From NCBI GenBank assembly GCA_009774395.1, contig VSNQ01000173.1, forward strand, positions 1-7,275: 7,275 nt of DNA. The letters are read 5' to 3'. The notes beneath the pieces were generated by a model, which saw only the letters and a program-made list of their open reading frames with translations, was not told where the DNA came from and searched no databases. The position numbers and the translations under genes were made by a program. Shown piece after piece: positions 1-5,664 of this stretch. Numbering within the stretch: position 1 is the stretch's first letter; every line of letters begins with the position of its first letter. Origin of the DNA: Lachnospiraceae bacterium. Lineage in GTDB: Bacteria; Bacillota; Clostridia; Lachnospirales; Lachnospiraceae.

Positions 1-476
1 ACCTCCTTCTTATCTTGACCCTCCATTTTAGGTTGCACGCAATGCTTGTCTTGCTCCATCGTCTTAGCTTGCCCCATCGTCTGGACTTGCCCCATCGTCT
101 GGACTTGCCCCATCGTCTTAGCTTGCCCTAGCGTCTTGCTCCTCCTCTTTGTCTTAACTTTCCCCATCATTTTGACCTGCTTGCGGGCCTTACGCTTCTC
201 TTCTTTCTGCTTTTTCTCCTCCTCTTTGCGCTGGCGTTCCTGCCGTATCCGCTCATACAGTTCATAGACGTTATCGTCAAACTGTCTGCCTACGACGGAT
301 TCAAATTCGTATTTCCCATTCTTTAATTCCATGTACAGCTTCTCGATGTCCTTTGGGTCGTCCAAGTTCAAATTACTGGTAATGGAATCAATGAGCTCTT
401 TATCCCTTAGTGCCGCCATATACTCCTCCTGGCTTCGGAAGCGCCTGCCCTCAATGGTCCATTGTAATTCCGCCAT
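1..476 (-). CDS. Unrecognised charged protein, N-terminal part (runs off left edge)
   Basis: Read on the minus strand from the ATG at 476-474, the frame stays open for 158 codons to the window edge. The start is supported by a GAAAGGGAG ribosome site (482-490) just upstream. The protein begins MAELQWTIEGRRFRSQEEYM. Residues 1 to about 78 look like a compact, mostly helical acidic domain. This is followed by a very basic, charged helix rich in K, E, R and Q (about 79-100), then a tandem hexapeptide stretch (TMGQVQ/TMGQAK, about 117-140) coded by 18-bp DNA repeats. No signal peptide or membrane segment is visible in the part present. I do not recognise a named family. The N-terminal region resembles conserved hypothetical proteins of Lachnospiraceae, from memory only. 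It is divergent from the Cys/Gly gene at 718. The C-terminal part, which may hold the informative domain, is missing, so no function is proposed. That it is a real gene is fairly sure: long open frame, good ribosome site and coherent N-terminal domain. Confidence 0.8.
   Translation of the reverse strand, partial: MAELQWTIEGRRFRSQEEYMAALRDKELIDSITSNLNLDDPKDIEKLYMELKNGKYEFESVVGRQFDDNVYELYERIRQERQRKEEEKKQKEEKRKARKQVKMMGKVKTKRRSKTLGQAKTMGQVQTMGQVQTMGQAKTMEQDKHCVQPKMEGQDKKE
57..128. repeat. Four tandem 18-bp repeats inside a coding region
   Basis: Four contiguous 18-bp units begin at 57, 75, 93 and 111. Units 1 and 4 are identical (catcgtcttagcttgccc), and units 2 and 3 are identical (catcgtctggacttgccc), giving an A-B-B-A order. 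A and B differ at three bases. Degenerate copies appear to extend on both sides. The repeats are in frame in the minus-strand gene and encode TMGQ plus VQ or AK. Near-identity of the DNA suggests recent slippage or unequal crossover. Confidence 0.9.
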
Positions 477-549
477 TTTTTCTCCCTTTCTCATTGCTTT
501 TCACTTCTTGTACTATTTTCAGATTTACATAAATAATATGTTTAATTAG

Positions 550-578
550 TTGACATATATATTATATTGTACTATATT
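550..578 (+). promoter_or_regulatory. Putative sigma-A promoter reading toward the Cys/Gly gene
   Basis: A perfect -35 TTGACA (550-555) is separated by 17 bp from TATATT (573-578), a 5-of-6 match to the -10 consensus. The start site would be near 585, leaving a leader of about 130 nt before the ATG at 718. It interleaves with the minus-strand promoter at 566-593, so the two could not be occupied by polymerase at once. Confidence 0.5.
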
Positions 579-593
579 TTCAGTTTATTTCAA
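566..593 (-). promoter_or_regulatory. Putative sigma-A-like promoter for the left minus-strand gene
   Basis: On the minus strand, TTGAAA (588-593) is followed after 16 bp by TACAAT (566-571). Transcription would start near 559 and give a leader of about 83 nt before the ATG at 476. The -10 matches consensus at 5 of 6 positions and the -35 at 4 of 6. The region is AT-rich, so a chance match is possible. Confidence 0.4.
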
Positions 594-658
594 GTATTTT
601 TGCATTATTTATTACAATTTAATCAAAATTTTTTTTGATTCTTTGCGTCACAACAGTA

Positions 659-685
659 ACACATTTTGGAATCGGTCATATAGTA
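659..685 (+). promoter_or_regulatory. Putative sigma-K-like sporulation promoter
   Basis: The mother-cell factor sigma-K of spore formers typically recognises AC, then about 16-17 bp, then CATAnnnTA. Here AC lies at 659-660, followed by 16 bp and CATATAGTA at 677-685. Transcription would start near 693, just ahead of the GGAGG ribosome site (704-708) of the Cys/Gly gene. No good sigma-A pair overlaps this position. The match is short and the sequence AT-rich, so this is a hypothesis, although its position and the type of gene it precedes fit. Confidence 0.4.
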
Positions 686-717
686 TAGAAAAAAGCTTCT
701 TTCGGAGGTATTTTACA

Positions 718-1008
718 ATGAGTGATTTACAAGCAAGCAACTGTGGATGCAACCAACCTACAAACTGTGATAACGGATGCGGATTCGGCGGATTCGGCAA
801 CTGGATTTGGATTCTACTCCTTCTGTGCTGCTGCGGCAATGGTAACGGTAATGGCGGATGTGGTATCAGCAACTTCGGTGGCGGATGCGGCTGTGGCGAG
901 AGCAACGGATGCGGGAGCTGGATTTGGATTCTGCTTCTTCTGTGCTGCTGCGGCAACGGCAACGGTGGCTGCGGATGTGGGAATAACAATGGCTGTGGCT
1001 GCTGCTAA
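718..1008 (+). CDS. Small Cys/Gly-rich protein, chorion-class HCB-like
   Basis: The frame is open further upstream, but the ATG at 718 is chosen because GGAGG (704-708) sits 9 nt before it. The product has 96 residues, about 19 of them Cys and 27 Gly. It contains two copies of the unit WIWILLLLCCCGNGNG (starting at residues 29 and 68, period 39), each flanked by Cys-Gly-Asn-rich spacers such as GCGCG and NNNGCGCC. Proteins of this look are common in Lachnospiraceae and often carry the automatic name 'chorion class high-cysteine HCB protein 13'. The name reflects composition, and no function is established that I know of. The short hydrophobic units (8 residues) are too short for a standard membrane span but could drive assembly, with Cys allowing disulfide cross-linking or metal binding. 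A sigma-K-like promoter lies just upstream, which would fit a spore-surface role (inference). It is probably a single-gene transcript, ended by the hairpin at 1032-1070. Confidence 0.85.
   Translation: MSDLQASNCGCNQPTNCDNGCGFGGFGNWIWILLLLCCCGNGNGNGGCGISNFGGGCGCGESNGCGSWIWILLLLCCCGNGNGGCGCGNNNGCGCC
801..956 (+). repeat. Internal duplication in the Cys/Gly gene
   Basis: Bases 801-839 and 918-956 are near-identical 39-bp direct repeats, 117 bp apart, with two mismatches (a/g and c/t). Both encode WIWILLLLCCCGN. The strong DNA identity points to a recent duplication of the hydrophobic-Cys unit or to gene conversion between the copies. Confidence 0.85.
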
Positions 1009-1031
1009 TTTCTAAAGGCATTCGCTCTGCT

Positions 1032-1070
1032 AGAGGAAAGCGCCGGCGTCTTTGCCGGCGCAGATCCTCT
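1032..1070 (+). terminator. Probable terminator hairpin after the Cys/Gly gene
   Basis: The core stem is GCGCCGGC (1040-1047) paired with GCCGGCGC (1054-1061) around a 6-nt loop. An outer stem AGAGGA/TCCTCT (1032-1037 with 1065-1070) is separated from it by a small internal loop. It starts 23 nt after the stop at 1008. The tract that follows (tgattctattt) is only moderately T-rich, so it may end transcription less efficiently than a classical terminator or act to stabilise the mRNA. Confidence 0.6.
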
Positions 1071-1088
1071 TGATTCTATTTACCAAAC

Positions 1089-1127
1089 GCAAAAGCGAAT
1101 TGCAAATGTATTTGCTTTCGCTTTTGC
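1089..1127. repeat. 39-bp imperfect inverted repeat in intergenic DNA
   Basis: GCAAAAGCGAA (1089-1099) pairs with TTCGCTTTTGC (1117-1127), and inside it GCAAAT (1102-1107) pairs with ATTTGC (1110-1115), leaving one small asymmetric bulge. There is no T-run on either side, so it is not a typical terminator. The rest of the 1009-1253 gap is AT-rich and shows no clear gene. A TATAAA at 1222-1227 could be a -10 for the next gene but has no convincing -35. Confidence 0.6.
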
Positions 1128-1253
1128 ATATGTGATTGTATCGCTTCATATATTAATATACGGATTTATGCGCTGCATTTATGGTGCATATATCGTTATT
1201 TTATATCGTATGAGGCTTGTTTATAAATATTCGTAGATTGGGGGCTTATATTT

Positions 1254-1895
1254 ATGGAGGATAATGATTATGTACTGGCGTTTGACCATTTTTATACGAA
1301 CAATCATATCCAGATTTTAAAATCTCTGCTCCCCTTTATGGAATCTGGCAGTTCTCAAATGCTGCCTGCTATAATTAAATATATGGAATTAAAACATACA
1401 CTTTCCCTGATAAATTCTGGCAATTCACCAATGCATCAGGGGATTTTGTCATGTAATTCTTCTGAATCGCAAAAAGAGCCGAAATCCGAGGGTTCTTCGG
1501 AGGCAAAGTTTGATAAAAACGGCGGCAGTTCTGCTACACAGGGTAGTTCTATGTCACAGCAAGAACCACCTGATATCAGTGCTAATTTGGAACGGATTTA
1601 CCATGCAGTGCACCAATATCTTGCACCAAATGAGGAGAAAAGCTTTCATCAGATTTTATCTGCTTTCCGCACGATGAAAAATATGCGGGAAATGCAGCAA
1701 ATGATAGAATTAATACAAAGTATGAATCCCGATATGGATTTAGGGTCTGATATGAGCACTCTAGGAAACTTGGGCAATCTGGCAAACCTTGGAAATCTGG
1801 CAAATTTAGGCAATTTGCCAAATATGGAAGGAATGGGAAATCTAAATGCAGAGGATATCAATGATATGATGCAGTTATTCAATTCGTTAAAATAG
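1254..1895 (+). CDS. Conserved-looking helical protein with Leu-Asn repeat, unknown function
   Basis: The ATG at 1254 is preceded by a G-rich ribosome site (TGGGGGC, 1239-1245). The product has 213 residues with no signal peptide or membrane segment, so it is probably cytosolic. Three parts can be seen. First is a helical N-terminal domain (about 1-53) with the core ILKSLLPFMESGSSQMLPAI. Second is a polar Ser/Gln/Glu linker (about 54-105). Third is a second helical segment (about 108-158, Met/Gln-rich) leading into a tandem LGNLAN-type repeat (169-197) and a final helix. The two helical parts are both short amphipathic bundles. I recall similar small pairs in Lachnospiraceae genomes but know of no name or function. 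It lies 34 bp ahead of the gene at 1930 with no terminator between them, so the two are probably co-transcribed and may act together. Confidence 0.8.
   Translation: MEDNDYVLAFDHFYTNNHIQILKSLLPFMESGSSQMLPAIIKYMELKHTLSLINSGNSPMHQGILSCNSSESQKEPKSEGSSEAKFDKNGGSSATQGSSMSQQEPPDISANLERIYHAVHQYLAPNEEKSFHQILSAFRTMKNMREMQQMIELIQSMNPDMDLGSDMSTLGNLGNLANLGNLANLGNLPNMEGMGNLNAEDINDMMQLFNSLK
1758..1844 (+). repeat. Coding tandem repeat, Leu-Asn-rich (18-bp period)
   Basis: This stretch encodes a run of LGNLAN-like hexapeptides (residues 169-197 of the 213-aa protein), degenerating to PNMEGMGNL at the end. Third-base differences between units (ggaaacttg, ggcaatctg, ggaaatctg) show that the protein pattern is better kept than the DNA, which suggests selection on the peptide rather than fresh slippage. 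Confidence 0.75.
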
Positions 1896-1914
1896 TTTTT
1901 TAATTTTTTATCTA

Positions 1915-1919
1915 GGGAG
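1915..1919 (+). promoter_or_regulatory. Ribosome binding site deciding the ATG at 1930
   Basis: GGGAG at 1915-1919 is only 1 nt from the GTG at 1921 but 10 nt from the in-frame ATG at 1930. Only the ATG has workable spacing. Confidence 0.75.
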
Positions 1920-1929
1920 AGTGATTGTT

Positions 1930-2214
1930 ATGGAAGCCGATAATCGTTGGATGAGCGATCCTGCTTTAAAAGGTATTGACAAATCAAAACTTACTTTTTT
2001 GGAAAAACTGTTTATTCAGAGTCAGAAAGTAAATTTCGCAGACAAAAAAGAAATGATGTCCTTTATGCTTACCTTAACAAAGTTTAGCAAAGAGAACAAC
2101 ATTTCTTTTGAAAAAAATGAAGTGGAACTAATTTATTCTGTAATACAGAAATATGCAGACCCTGAAGAACTTCCTAAGATGCAGCAGCTTTCTTCTTATT
2201 TCCGTTTCCTGTAA
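1930..2214 (+). CDS. Small helical protein, unknown function, partner of upstream gene
   Basis: A 94-residue product starts at the ATG at 1930, chosen over an in-frame GTG at 1921 because of ribosome-site spacing. It begins MEADNRWMSDPALKGIDKSK and is predicted by eye to be almost wholly alpha-helical: a helix around LTFLEKLFIQSQ (about 22-33), one around MMSFMLTLTKFSKEN (about 42-56), and one around EVELIYSVIQKYA (about 63-75). There are no Cys residues, no signal peptide and no membrane span. The N-terminal 'SDPALKGIDKSKL' pattern is one I associate with small conserved hypothetical proteins of Lachnospiraceae; I know of no function. It follows the 213-aa gene by 34 bp in the same direction, so it is probably the second gene of that operon. 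Its last 41 bases overlap, tail to tail, the 3' end of the large wall-protein gene on the other strand. Confidence 0.8.
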   Translation: MEADNRWMSDPALKGIDKSKLTFLEKLFIQSQKVNFADKKEMMSFMLTLTKFSKENNISFEKNEVELIYSVIQKYADPEELPKMQQLSSYFRFL

Positions 2215-5200
2215 GAAGAAGCAGCACACCGATGGAGAACAGGCAGCATACCAATAACATACGATATTGTATTGGATCGCCTGTCTTCGGGGTTGCGTCT
2301 TTAATATGTTCATTGCTTCGCGGTGCACTTGCTGCCGCTGCTGAGTTACGAACTGTTGTTTGTGATGCTGCTGCGTTGGAAGCCGTCCCAGTTTTATTAT
2401 TGCTGGAAGCTGACGACGCATTTTTTGTGCCACCTGTGGTTTGTGCTACACCCGATGCAGCTCCGGAAGTCTGGGATGGACTTGCTGTATTTGCGGATGT
2501 ATGACTACCTTCCTCCATACCCGTAGTATTTACAGCCGCACCAGTATTGGGATCAATTATAACAGCGGCTTTTGCAGCGTTTGCCTGTGCTTGCGCATTG
2601 GCAAGGGTAACTGCATTGCTTATCTGCTGTGCTGTACTCCCCAATATAGACTTGCCATTATCATTAATACCAACTGTTATCTTACTGGTGTTATTATTTT
2701 TATTGGTTGTCTTTTCTTGATTATTACTACTGTTATTATTTCCGACGCCGGAAGCGCCAAGCTTAATTGTTCCAGCATCTACTACGCTGACCGTTTCATT
2801 GCTGCTTTTCTCATTTTTATTAGAGCTTGCATTCTTATCTGGACTTTTGTATACAAGATGCTTATATTGCTTTGCCAACTCCTGCGCTTTCTTTTGCGCA
2901 TTTTCAGCGTTGGCAGGCGCTGTTATCGTGATATCTTTGGAAACCTTCTCCAAACCACTAAATGCATTGGAACGCACATCCGCAATTTTTTCCGGCAGCG
3001 TAATGCTTGCAATGCCATTTAAATTTGAAAATGCATTCTCACCAATTGTGGTAATCGTACTTGGGATTACTACATTTTCTGAACTTCCGTTATACTTATA
3101 CAACACCGCACCATTTGGATTCATTGTAAAACCGGAATTGGTATAATACCATTTTTTATACAATGTAATATCTTTTTCTAATACCTTATCGCTTCCGTTG
3201 GAATTTTTCTTAGAATAAGGTGCTAAGCACTCCTTATCTGTGTACCAATTGGAATCTGTGTTATAATTATTATATTTCATATTTGCCGAAGTAACACTTT
3301 CGGGATAGGCTGCGGAATCAATTCCTTTGCCCAGCGCAACCTTTGTTTTAATATTAGAAGCATTGTTGTACGCACCGCCGTTATAATTACCAGTAAAGCC
3401 GCCGCCGTTCATATCAAAGGTTACGGAATATCCATTCTCTTCCCATCTTGCATACAATGTAATATTTTCTTTAATAGGCTTATTCCAGCCAGAAAACTTT
3501 TTGTCGGATTCTGCTTCGCCTGTATACCAGCCTTTAAATTCCTTATTGGCAATCTTCGGGTTTTTAGAAGGCTTTTTCAGCTTATCTCCTTCATACACTT
3601 TAATAGGATCGGGAATATTTTTTGCTCCCTCTGCCTTAAAAGTAACAGAATAATATGCCTTTGCTTGCGCATTCCACTTTGCATAGATCGTGATATCGCT
3701 CTCCACAGTATCATTTGCAAAGTCCCATAGAACAGTATATTCCGCATCTTTATACCAGCCCTCAAATGTATAGGTGGTTTCTTTGCTGCCATCATCTTTC
3801 AATAATGCAAATTCGTCTTTTTTCAGCAGAGTTGGTTGTTTCCCATCAACAGAAACCATTTCAGAAATCGTGCGTCCATTGAATACCTCACGTTTTTCAC
3901 CAGAAACATCTGGAATCCCTGTTTTAAAGGTTACTGTATATTTCTTGTCCGGATCAATCTCAATCACTCCGGGTGAGGAGGGCGTTTCAGGCTTCTCGGA
4001 AGGCTTTGTACCGGGGCTTTCTTCACTGGAAGTTGGCGGCTGTGATGATTCTTCCTCATTGGTCGGATTTGCACTGGAGCCTTCTTCACCGGAAGTTGGC
4101 GGCTGTGATGATTCTTCCCCATTGGATGATGGATTCGTGCTGGAACCTTCTTCACCAGAAGTTGGCTGCTGTGATGATTCTTCCTCATTGGAGGATGAAT
4201 TCGTGCTGGAACCTTCTTCACTGGAAGTTGGATTGGTATTGGAAGATGAAGATTCCTTATTTGAAGATTCTATTTCATTGGAAGAAGAATCTTCTTTTGC
4301 TGAATCGCCGTTTGTTGTTGTTTCTTGTTCGTTAGTTGTTTCTTTGTTAGCTGTTTCTTTATCGCTGGTTTTGTCGTCTGTTGTTTTATTGTCTGTTTTT
4401 CCTTTATCGGTTGTTTTATTATTAGAAGGTTCTTGGTCTTTGGAAGTTTCTTCTTTTCTTGGGGACTCCTCCTGCTCAGAAGTTTCCTCTTTATTGGATG
4501 TATTATTTGCGTTATCGTTAGCGTTTTCTTGATTTTCATTTTTAGAAGTATCCGTTGATTTATTATTGGAAGTTTCCTTATTTTTAGTAGCATCATTATT
4601 GTTGTTAGCGGTTTCTTCATTTTGGGAGGTTTCTTCTTTCATTTCAGCTTTTGATTCTTTATTTTGGGAGGTTTCTTCTTTTTTACCAGAAGCTTCTTCC
4701 GTTTTTTCTGTATCTTTGGATGTTTCACTTGGTGCTATTGTTACAGCATCCCCCGTTTTTGAAGAATCTGTATTTGCTGTAGTGTCCTTCGTTTTTACAG
4801 AATTTGTGTTCTCATTCGCATTCGTATTTTCAGATGTATCTTCTGCTTTCTGTTCTTCGGTTCCGGAATAGTTTATGCCAACCATTTCCTCTACTTTTTC
4901 TTTATCTAAATATTCACTGTATACAAGCTGCTCATATTTATCATCTAAAGTTTTGCCGAAGCGCTTTGACTGCTCTGTCTGGGAATCATAGACGTAAATT
5001 ATCTTTTCTCCGCTTTCTGCTCCTGAAAACGCATTGTCATCAATTCTTTCAATATTGGGAGGAAGTGTTATTCCACGCACTTCTTCCAATGCTTCAAATG
5101 CGCCCGCTGCAATGGTGGTAACAGTGTCTGGTATCTCGACATTAATTTCACTTCCGTCATACTTATAAAGTACCGTTCCATCAGGACTTATATAAAACCC

Positions 5201-5629
5201 TTTGTCTGCAAGTGTTGTTCCGTCAGAGGTGATATGATACCATTTTTTGTACAAAGTCACACTCTTGGTTATTTCGCTTTCTTTGTCAAATACCGTCAAA
5301 CACTCTTTGTCTGTATACCAAGTTTCCTTATCGGTTTTGTAGCTATTGTAAGATGCGCCTTTATCAGACGGAAAACTTGCAATCTTTTCTTTGCTGTCCA
5401 AAACAAGCACTGGCGACTGATTTTTAAACTCATAATCATTGTAAGTGCCATAAAAATTTCCGCCGTTCATGCTAAAGGTAACTGTAACTGTGCTGCTTTG
5501 CACTATATCCTGCTGTACTGCACTGGCATTTTCAATTTCCGCTTGTGCTTCAGGCATTGGTATCTGCGCAAGCAAAACCGCCAGCACCATTAGGCTTACT
5601 CCAAGTATGTTTTTTAATTTCCGATACAT
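2174..5629 (-). CDS. Large sortase-anchored surface protein, InlB B-repeat/BspA-LRR
   Basis: The start is set at the ATG at 5629-5627 because GGAGG (5638-5642) lies 8 nt before it. The product has 1151 residues. In order: a signal peptide (1-30, ending AQA); an InlB-B-repeat-like domain (about 47-131); a BspA-like leucine-rich (LRR_5-type) segment (about 151-215, IPDTVTTI...AF...ITLPPNI); a disordered stalk rich in Ser, Thr, Asn, Glu and Lys (about 255-555) with 22-residue tandem repeats near its end; two InlB B-repeats ending YAKW and YARW (about 563-651 and 659-729); a second copy of the first module (about 733-930); an Asn/Ser/Ala/Thr-rich tail; and TPKTGD (1113-1118), a hydrophobic span (about 1121-1140) and NKKK. 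These are the parts of a cell-wall-anchored surface protein. The class B sortase gene lies 35 bp upstream, so it is the likely enzyme. Adhesion or host binding is inferred from the domain types; no ligand can be named. Confidence 0.9.
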   Translation of the reverse strand: MYRKLKNILGVSLMVLAVLLAQIPMPEAQAEIENASAVQQDIVQSSTVTVTFSMNGGNFYGTYNDYEFKNQSPVLVLDSKEKIASFPSDKGASYNSYKTDKETWYTDKECLTVFDKESEITKSVTLYKKWYHITSDGTTLADKGFYISPDGTVLYKYDGSEINVEIPDTVTTIAAGAFEALEEVRGITLPPNIERIDDNAFSGAESGEKIIYVYDSQTEQSKRFGKTLDDKYEQLVYSEYLDKEKVEEMVGINYSGTEEQKAEDTSENTNANENTNSVKTKDTTANTDSSKTGDAVTIAPSETSKDTEKTEEASGKKEETSQNKESKAEMKEETSQNEETANNNNDATKNKETSNNKSTDTSKNENQENANDNANNTSNKEETSEQEESPRKEETSKDQEPSNNKTTDKGKTDNKTTDDKTSDKETANKETTNEQETTTNGDSAKEDSSSNEIESSNKESSSSNTNPTSSEEGSSTNSSSNEEESSQQPTSGEEGSSTNPSSNGEESSQPPTSGEEGSSANPTNEEESSQPPTSSEESPGTKPSEKPETPSSPGVIEIDPDKKYTVTFKTGIPDVSGEKREVFNGRTISEMVSVDGKQPTLLKKDEFALLKDDGSKETTYTFEGWYKDAEYTVLWDFANDTVESDITIYAKWNAQAKAYYSVTFKAEGAKNIPDPIKVYEGDKLKKPSKNPKIANKEFKGWYTGEAESDKKFSGWNKPIKENITLYARWEENGYSVTFDMNGGGFTGNYNGGAYNNASNIKTKVALGKGIDSAAYPESVTSANMKYNNYNTDSNWYTDKECLAPYSKKNSNGSDKVLEKDITLYKKWYYTNSGFTMNPNGAVLYKYNGSSENVVIPSTITTIGENAFSNLNGIASITLPEKIADVRSNAFSGLEKVSKDITITAPANAENAQKKAQELAKQYKHLVYKSPDKNASSNKNEKSSNETVSVVDAGTIKLGASGVGNNNSSNNQEKTTNKNNNTSKITVGINDNGKSILGSTAQQISNAVTLANAQAQANAAKAAVIIDPNTGAAVNTTGMEEGSHTSANTASPSQTSGAASGVAQTTGGTKNASSASSNNKTGTASNAAASQTTVRNSAAAASAPRSNEHIKDATPKTGDPIQYRMLLVCCLFSIGVLLLLTGNGNKKKAAAS
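2276..2293 (-). other. Sortase sorting motif TPKTGD
   Basis: These bases encode T-P-K-T-G-D, followed by a hydrophobic span and a lysine tail, the three-part layout of a sortase signal. The motif lacks the Leu of LPXTG. The class B sortase of Clostridioides difficile is known to accept (S/P)PxTG motifs such as SPKTG, so a PKTG signal next to a class B sortase fits. Confidence 0.85.
2843..3439 (-). repeat. Second copy of a ~190-residue duplicated module
   Basis: This encodes the membrane-proximal copy of an InlB-like plus leucine-rich module. Landmarks shared with the copy at 4910-5494 are VTFxMNGGxFxGxYN, WYTDKECL, TLYKKWY, GxVLYKYxGS, a T-TTI-AF segment, SITLP or GITLP, and a final HLVY or QLVY. 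The copies have drifted well apart in sequence but keep the same order, so the duplication is old. Confidence 0.85.
4016..4231 (-). repeat. Stalk tandem repeats of 63-66 bp
   Basis: Three full units (about 22, 22 and 21 residues) plus a partial fourth lie in the stalk of the wall protein. The unit reads PTSGEEGSSTNPSSNGEESSQP, with variants. The DNA is also repetitive: tggaagttggcggctgtga and close variants recur about every 66 bp. Such repeats commonly change copy number between strains. Confidence 0.85.
4910..5494 (-). repeat. First copy of the ~190-residue duplicated module
   Basis: This is the N-terminal, membrane-distal copy of the InlB-like plus leucine-rich module described for 2843-3439. 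It directly follows the signal peptide, so after export it would sit at the outer tip of the wall protein. Confidence 0.85.
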
Positions 5630-5637
5630 AAGTTTAA

Positions 5638-5642
5638 CCTCC
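5638..5642 (-). promoter_or_regulatory. Ribosome binding site deciding the wall-protein start
   Basis: GGAGG on the minus strand is part of an upstream in-frame ATG-GAG-G (5644-5638). A start at 5644 would place the ribosome site inside the coding sequence. The ATG at 5629 lies 8 nt downstream and puts the basic YRKLK directly at the head of the signal peptide, as expected. Confidence 0.85.
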
Positions 5643-5664
5643 ATTTTTATTAATATCGCTTTTT

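Noticed and set aside
57..128. CRISPR-like repeats
   Set aside because: The units are contiguous 18-bp copies with no spacers, and they lie in frame within a coding sequence.
46..267. 73-residue Cys/Leu/Ile/Val-rich plus-strand frame
   Set aside because: It is the complement of the 18-bp repeats and basic helix of the left gene, with no sign of its own start signals.
621..640. AATCAAAA/TTTTGATT hairpin as a terminator or riboswitch
   Set aside because: It is an 8-bp stem of almost only A-T pairs in AT-rich DNA, so chance is a sufficient explanation. No riboswitch pattern was recognised.
550..717. Upstream extension of the Cys/Gly gene to the first in-frame start at 550
   Set aside because: The added part is AT-rich intergenic sequence that includes putative promoters. 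The GGAGG at 704-708 points to the ATG at 718.
648..989. Pro/Gln-rich minus-strand frame opposite the Cys/Gly gene
   Set aside because: It is the complement of Gly-rich codons. No ribosome site was noticed, and the plus strand has GGAGG and a recognisable protein.
722..1015. Ala/Thr-rich plus-strand frame overlapping the Cys/Gly gene
   Set aside because: It is a frame-shifted reading of the same repetitive DNA. Its start is 4 bp after the better-placed ATG at 718.
3774..4532. 252-residue plus-strand open frame opposite the wall-protein stalk
   Set aside because: It mirrors the low-complexity Ser/Glu stalk on the other strand (repeats of LEPSSPEVGCCDDSS-like type), has no signal of its own, and the minus-strand gene has a signal peptide, domains and a sorting motif.
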